The notes below the pieces were generated by a model that ran no database searches, was not told the origin of the DNA, and was given only the letters and a program-made list of their open reading frames with translations. The position numbers and the translations under genes were made by a program. This document shows, piece by piece, positions 59,701-64,000 of a stretch of 64,000 bases of DNA (positions within the stretch are counted from its first letter, which is position 1; each line of letters starts with the position of its first letter). The stretch covers positions 588,784 to 652,783 of the forward strand of contig CM046839.1 of the NCBI GenBank assembly GCA_025618425.1, read 5' to 3'. The DNA is from Heliocidaris tuberculata (lineage: Eukaryota > Echinodermata > Echinoidea > Camarodonta > Echinometridae).

Positions 59701-60690
59701 TGTCCCAACTATGGTGTGCTTGTCATCTTCATTATGTAATTCTATAAATATTGAGTCACAAAGCGCGTCATCTATACAAATGTCATCTCTTCGAACAAAA
59801 TTATGATGGTTACGGATATACATTCCAACTCCACCACCGCGTTTTGCTTGTCTATGTTTAGAAATAAATGAGTAACCCTCCATATTTATTAGAGGGTTAT
59901 TGTCCTTTAACCATGTTTCGGAAAGGCCGATGATATCGAATGGAAAATTTAAAAGGTGGAGGAAGGTTTCAAAGGGATCAAAATTTTTTAAAATGCTACG
60001 TACATTAAGGTGCATAGTGGAGAAAAAATCATCACTGCCAGTGTATTTTTGAGCAAATTCTTCGATTTGATAGTATTTAGATGTTGCATATGGATAGTCA
60101 TTAAAAAAATTGTTGTCCGGGTCTATGTTGGCGTTTCCGATTTGCGTATCTCCTATTTGTGTATCAAATGGGTCAAAGTTAAGATTTCTAACAAGAGCTG
60201 GAATATCTAATTGACTCGTATGAGTTGTATCTAAATCTTCGACGGACTGAAAAGGAAATGTGTGTCCATAACAATCAGAGCAGATTGATAAACATTCGTT
60301 CCAGTTGTTAAGTAGCACGTTATTATTGCATATACTACAGTAAAGCAATGGATTACGTAACGGAGTGGAATTCACGACAGTTGCAAGACTATTCATAAAT
60401 GTACGTGTAGGAAAGGTCGTTAGCCAAACGGTTTGAACGTTGGTAAAGTTTCGGAGTGAGATGGCTGAAGCTATTATGCACAAAAAGTGAACATCCGGTA
60501 CGTTGCAATCTGTACGAGAAGTAGCAGAGGGATGAAAAGTAGAAAGAAAAGTACATGTAGGAAGAAGAAGACAGAAAGAAATATGTTGAGAGGGAATGGT
60601 GCACCTGCAATGAGAAAGGAAGATAAAGGAAAGTTAAAGAGTTTACAGATAAGCTCGGCGGTAAAAAAGACATAATAAAGGTTCAATAAA
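56737..60690 (-). mobile_element. Near full-length non-LTR retrotransposon (LINE; CR1/L2/Jockey group)
   Basis: A ~3.9-kb element on the minus strand: a 5' UTR of ~290 nt, one long intact ORF (57187-60396), and a 3' UTR of ~450 nt ending in a short ATTGTA-like repeat near 56737-56762. Its boundaries are inferred from where the satellite similarity stops and are good to perhaps ±20 bp. No clear direct target duplication was found, but TCAATAAATG (60683-60692) and its inverse CATTTATTGA (56723-56732) flank it. Confidence 0.88.
57187..60396 (-). CDS. LINE ORF: zinc-knuckle-like N-terminus, APE endonuclease, reverse transcriptase
   Basis: An uninterrupted ~1069-codon frame from the first in-frame ATG (60394-60396) to the stop at 57187. 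The frame is open ~270 nt further upstream, back to a TAA, but has no earlier ATG. Order: CSIC ... CLSICSDC cysteine cluster (~20-45), then APE-type endonuclease (~126-336) with HLNVRS, GLSETWL (catalytic Glu ~160), IMGDFNID (~264-271) and VSDHLPVF (~330-337). A linker precedes the reverse transcriptase (~611-876) with NYRPISVLSVFSKILER, IFIDLSKAFDTINHSI, GVPQGSLLGPLLF and the YADD catalytic motif (~794-797). The C-terminal tail ends RRMKKYFTSSYK. No ORF1 is visible. Intactness implies recent insertion. Clade assignment within CR1/L2/Jockey is not secure. Confidence 0.93.
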   Translation of the reverse strand: MNSLATVVNSTPLRNPLLYCSICNNNVLLNNWNECLSICSDCYGHTFPFQSVEDLDTTHTSQLDIPALVRNLNFDPFDTQIGDTQIGNANIDPDNNFFNDYPYATSKYYQIEEFAQKYTGSDDFFSTMHLNVRSILKNFDPFETFLHLLNFPFDIIGLSETWLKDNNPLINMEGYSFISKHRQAKRGGGVGMYIRNHHNFVRRDDICIDDALCDSIFIELHNEDDKHTIVGTIYKPPSINPDDFSDAIDKLLTCLSRENKKLYIMGDFNIDLLQHSTNSSMKFLNVLYSNSCYPLINKPSRITKSTATLIDNIITNQIEPIDSGLFFCNVSDHLPVFQVSKIKSSNTRMEKNQDSFYRVVNQENIENFNKDIQDIDWSDVIMNEDPNLAYNTFSTKLRKLYDLNFPLIQKRNKNKKIQCWMTNGLLQSIKHKNKLYKWYLKNPTHQNELQFKQYRNKLTTLLRETKIRYFSDKLMSNKSNIKRTWDTINNLIKKKVHECPETAFSIDDKIVTDPLTISNSFNDFFTKIGPTLANKIPQCNTDFRTYMNIPPDDSLFLYPTDENEISNIVSSFENNKSAGLDEFSPRVIKSAIQYISKPLCHIFNLSLNKGIFPDQLKIARVTPIFKTGDKRQLTNYRPISVLSVFSKILERIVYTRTYDFLVKHDIIYKNQFGFRQKFSTAMALSKLTNDIIDSFEKNQYSIGIFIDLSKAFDTINHSILLNKLYMYGIRGIAYDWFASYLRNRLQCTKIDSVFSNMSNITCGVPQGSLLGPLLFILYINDIFKSTATLTFVLYADDTNILCSGSNLTSLCSNVNQQLSLVCEWFKANKLSVNLKKSNYMIFHNNKNIDLDSISIYLDNVLLSRVENTKFLGVHIDSSMSWKKHILETENKVSKNIGIISRLRHILPNNILRMLYNSLILPYLSYCNLAWGNSTTSKLQKLITLQKKIIRITTGTAPRSHVDHLFKQFNILKFTDINKHQQSIFMYRCTNNLFPEEFCNLFQLNSTIHKYETRHANHIHLPKHRTLLFQHNIRYSGPKLWNVIPDTIKYSASLASFSRRMKKYFTSSYK

Positions 60691-61039
60691 TGTTTTTTGA
60701 ACTATCCATCCTTTCTCTCATGCAAAAATCAGACTTGAAAAAGATAGAGTAAGATATGAAATATCAAGAAAAAATGAGCCATCTTTTCACGTGTTATACC
60801 AATGGCGAACGTATTTTTCCGAGTCTATTTTAACACAGCAATTTACGTCTGCCGAATGTACTACGGAAGTAGGTGAGAGTAATCTGTCTTGATACTATTA
60901 AAAGTCTTTGGTATAAGTATCGAATATACAAACGTGGTACGCACGCGCTATATATAGAGCTAGAGGCGCTACGCTACTTAAGAGGCGGCACTCCAGGGGG
61001 GGGGGCAGGGGTGCAGGGGGCAGGAGGGCACAATGCATT

Positions 61040-61820
61040 TCAAGCACCCAACAAGTGCCCTTTTTATTCCATTTCTCTCAGATAAGTGCCCTTTTTACTA
61101 CTAAAAGTGCCTTTTCCTTTATAATAAGTGCCCTTTCCCCCTCTACTAAGTGCCATTTTCTCCTGATGATAAGTACAATTTTACTTCAGATAGCTACCCC
61201 TTTTTCTTTCTAATAAGTGCAGTTTCACCTTCTGATAAGTGCCCCTAGTGCCCCTAGGCTAATTTGTGCCCTTTTATCCTTTGATAAGTGCATTTTTACT
61301 TCCGATAGGTGCCCCTTTTTCCTTCTAATAAGTGCCCAATTTCCCCTTCTGATCATGCCCTCTCTTTACTTCTAATAAGTGCCCCTTTCCCTATCTAATT
61401 TGTGCCCTTTTCTTCTTCTGATATAAGTGCCCCCTTTCGCCTCTTATAAATGTCACTTTTCACCTCTGATAAGCGCTCTTTCCTCTTCTGATAAATGACC
61501 CCATTTACCTATATTTCCCACTGTTTCTTACAAAAAGAGTCATATCTATAGCTTCAAGAAATCGGTGCGGCATTAGTAACAGGCACATGGATCATTAGAC
61601 CATCACACACAACTGCTAATTATGGAAGCTGAAACAGTGTCCAGAACCACAATAAAAAGGAAGAAGATGATGCTTAATAATGTATTAATCATGTTAACTA
61701 GACATAGAGTAATACCAATGTCACAAAAGTGTCCTTTTTTCGCTTTATGTTCACCTCATGTAGGTGCCCCTTTTTTCCCCATAGTACCCTTTTTTGCTGG
61801 TGCCCCTCCCCCTCAACTTT
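61040..61820 (+). repeat. Degenerate minisatellite, TGATAAGTGCCCCTTT family, locus 2
   Basis: About 780 bp of degenerate TTCTGATAAGTGCCCCTTTT units after a G-rich stretch (60995-61025), the same architecture as 21180-22070. The overlapping short frames are not credible genes. Confidence 0.7.
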
Positions 61821-62042
61821 AAAAGACTATCCGCCGCCCCTGGGCTACATAGGCCGCCTAGCGCGCCTATATTCTATTTCGCGCTCCAGTGATCGAGCGC
61901 AGCTAGTTAATCGATCAAGTATAGAACTCGAAGATTAAGATTGAGGTGATAACCCCCTTTTCTTTCCTTGTCAGAGAATTTGAATATGTCTCTGCACATC
62001 GTCTGAATATGTGCTCCGACTGCTCCCCATAGGTGCTCCCTC

Positions 62043-62061
62043 TCTTCTTCTTCTTCTTCTT

Positions 62062-62092
<31 letters not shown>

Positions 62093-62115
62093 TTCTTCTT
62101 CTTCTTCTTCTTCTT
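62043..62115. repeat. (CTT)n microsatellite
   Basis: About 24 CTT units with one interruption (TTATT). It explains the poly-Arg/Lys frames on the opposite strand. Confidence 0.92.
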
Positions 62116-62699
62116 ACGCTGGTTATACCTACTCCTATATAACATTGAAACGTAAGACGTAAAACAAAGCTCACGTAGTGATATCAAGGACAGACATCAA
62201 TATATAGCAAGCTTTTGGGGGTAGAGAGAAAGAGAGAGAGGGTGGGGGGGGGGGGGAGAATCAGCAGGGAAGACCATGAAAGGAGAGTAGCGCTCACTGT
62301 ACTGTCCTCTGATGGTTCCGACATACGAAGTTTGAATAGCTCCCTCTTTATTCATGCATCCATATAATTATGATACATTCCTCTACTTGTTTGAAGTTGA
62401 AATCCCGAGATAAAGTATTTTAGTTCTTAAATATATAACAAAACAATATTAAATAAATAGAATAATTGATTAGAATTTATTTCAACTAATAATTGAAACC
62501 TAAGATTCTCCACCTTTTTAGGGAATTTATTTTTCCTTATTGTTACGTTCTGAATTGGGTTATTAAATAGATCACCGTTAAAATCATCATCATCACGATC
62601 ACCATCATGATCATCATCTTCCCCAACATCACCATAATCATTGTCATCACCATGGTCATTATTTCGATCAGCGTCATATAGGCGTAGGGGCGCATTTTC

Positions 62700-63420
62700 G
62701 CATTTTCGCAATGGGAAATTGTCCGGCGGAGTCCAAAGATACCCAAATGGCCACTGCCAGACGATTTAAGTGGTGGGGAGTGCTTGCCAGACGCCCCTAA
62801 AGTACCCCAAACGCCAATATTGAGCTAGATCAGCTGGAAAGGAAACCCTAAGAAACCTATATCAAAAGATTCGCCATAGTCCCAAGGTACATGAATGGGC
62901 AATGCCAGATGTTTTAAGTGGTGGGGGGTGCCCGCCAGATGCCCCTAAAGTTGGTCCAAAAATTGAGCTAGATCAGCTGGAAAGGAAACCCGATGAAACC
63001 AACTGGAAATTGTTCGGCAGAGTCCAAAGATACCCAAATGGCCACTGACAGACAATTTAAGTGGTGGGGAGTGCTTGCCAGACGCCCCTAAAGTACCCCA
63101 ACCCCAATATTGAGCTAGATCAGCTGGAAAGGAAACCCTAAGAAATCTATATGACAAGATTCGCCATAGTCCAAAGATACACAAATGACCGCTGCCAGAC
63201 GATTAAAGTGGTGGAGAGTGCCTGCCAGACGCCCCTATGGTAATCCACCCACCATTATTGAGCTAGATCAGCTAGAAAAGAAACCTTATGAAACCTGTGG
63301 GAAATTACTCGCCAGATTCCAAAGATACGCAAATGACCCCTACCAGAGGATTTAAGTGGTGGAGAGTGACTGTTATAGACCTTACTAATATAGAACTTTG
63401 AGCGAGATCAGGGGGAAACG
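62700..63420. repeat. Tandem array, ~145-bp unit, five copies
   Basis: GAGCTAGATCAGCTGGAAA starts at 62822, 62965, 63112 and 63260, with a degenerate copy at 63400, so spacings are 143, 147, 148 and 140. Units also share AAGTGGTGGGGAGTGC, CCAGACGCCCCTAA and GTCCAAAGATAC. The minus-strand frame translates to a repeating RVSFPADLAQ peptide but is broken by stops, so it is treated as non-coding. Confidence 0.85.
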
Positions 63421-64000
63421 GAAGTTCGTGGGAACAAAGGAAAAAAAAAAATGGTTTTGTCCAGACTTACATAGATACTGCCAGAAATTGTCATGATTAC
63501 ATACCCCCCATCCCCCATATGAAGAATGACACACAAAATATGCAAATCAACAGTCACTATTTTTGTTCTTATTCCCCCCCCCCCTTTTTTTTTCTTACAT
63601 ATAAATGGGATTCTAGACGTCAGACAAATGCTGTAAAACCAGCAAAATATGTTTGATTTAGTATACACCTTTACTCATTAGTACCTTTTAACTATATATG
63701 TTGATTATTGTTTGTTGTGCATGGTTAATAATTAAAGCATATAATTAACATTAGCTCTTGACTGCAATGGAAAAACTCCGTTAGGCCAAGTATTGTCGTT
63801 ATAAATATTTAATTTATAATAGACTTATGATTATTTTATATGTTTGTGGAAAGCACCAGCAGATGTTTTATTACTGATATAAGTTGTAAATTATAAGATT
63901 CATTCTAAAAGTTTCTGACTTTTTTTTTTCAAAAAGCGCTCGCGCAAGCTTTAGTCAAATTTGGGCTGGTTAACTGATTACCCTATCTACAATAGATAGT

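Larger units (their letters stand above)
52871..64000. other. Repeat-rich region upstream of CCNB1IP1
   Basis: No host gene recognised. Between 52871 and 55520 are MITE-like inverted repeats, poly-C/poly-G runs and AT-rich DNA. 55000-55500 is moderately GC-rich but gives no convincing frame. The remainder is satellite, LINE, minisatellite and tandem array, each listed separately. 63420-64000 shows only AT-rich sequence and a C/T homopolymer. Confidence 0.65.

Noticed and set aside
60397..60483. Extra 29 codons at the start of the LINE ORF
   Set aside because: The first codon there is TTG (minus strand), not ATG. The frame is open but the first in-frame ATG is at 60394-60396.
61915..62187. 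Lys/Arg-rich frames opposite the CTT repeat
   Set aside because: They are translations of a microsatellite with no other sequence content.
1..64000. CRISPR arrays, operons, bacterial promoters or ribosome binding sites
   Set aside because: The DNA is eukaryotic with spliced genes; the regular repeats seen are satellites or minisatellites without spacer-repeat structure.

Overview
This window is AT-rich, intron-rich animal DNA. Three ordinary metazoan genes were reconstructed exon by exon, with GT/AG junctions and codon phases that agree across every intron. The dense, varied interspersed repeats and frequent homopolymer or microsatellite tracts suggest a marine invertebrate deuterostome. A sea urchin (Echinoidea) is my best guess, but this is inference from protein similarity and repeat style and cannot be proven here.

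Layout. (1) 1-20224, minus strand: DMGDH, mitochondrial dimethylglycine dehydrogenase, 11 coding exons from the mitochondrial targeting exon (20094-20224) to residue ~687; the C-terminal exons lie beyond the left edge. (2) 20225-27837: divergent intergenic region with minisatellites, TTAA-flanked DNA transposons (one with a broken THAP-domain ORF) and the BHMT promoter. (3) 27838-39150, plus strand: BHMT, betaine-homocysteine S-methyltransferase, 8 exons, 410 residues, complete, with all three zinc cysteines. (4) 39151-44380: convergent intergenic region with the BHMT 3' UTR and small transposons. (5) 44381-52870, minus strand: CCNB1IP1/HEI10, a meiotic RING-finger protein, 9 exons, 270 residues, complete, including a 23-nt microexon. 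(6) 52871-64000: no host gene recognised. It holds small transposons, a ~190-bp satellite array, a near full-length non-LTR retrotransposon with an intact ~1069-codon ORF sitting in that array, a degenerate minisatellite and a ~145-bp tandem array at the right edge.

How the genes relate. BHMT transfers a methyl group from betaine to homocysteine, giving methionine and dimethylglycine. DMGDH oxidises that dimethylglycine to sarcosine. Two consecutive steps of choline/betaine catabolism are therefore encoded by head-to-head neighbours, the arrangement also found on human chromosome 5q14.1 (DMGDH on one strand, BHMT2 and BHMT on the other). CCNB1IP1 is functionally unrelated.

Most unusual features. 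(a) Four introns across the three genes carry decayed duplicates of the adjacent exon's splice junction. (b) Two inverted ~1.4-1.7 kb copies of a non-coding element have stem-loops at both ends and a core rich in GCGCGC; one copy is split by a tRNA-derived SINE with a clear 13-bp target-site duplication. (c) At least six elements are flanked by TTAA. (d) The retrotransposon interrupts a satellite array. (e) The first introns of DMGDH and BHMT share two sequence modules in permuted order.
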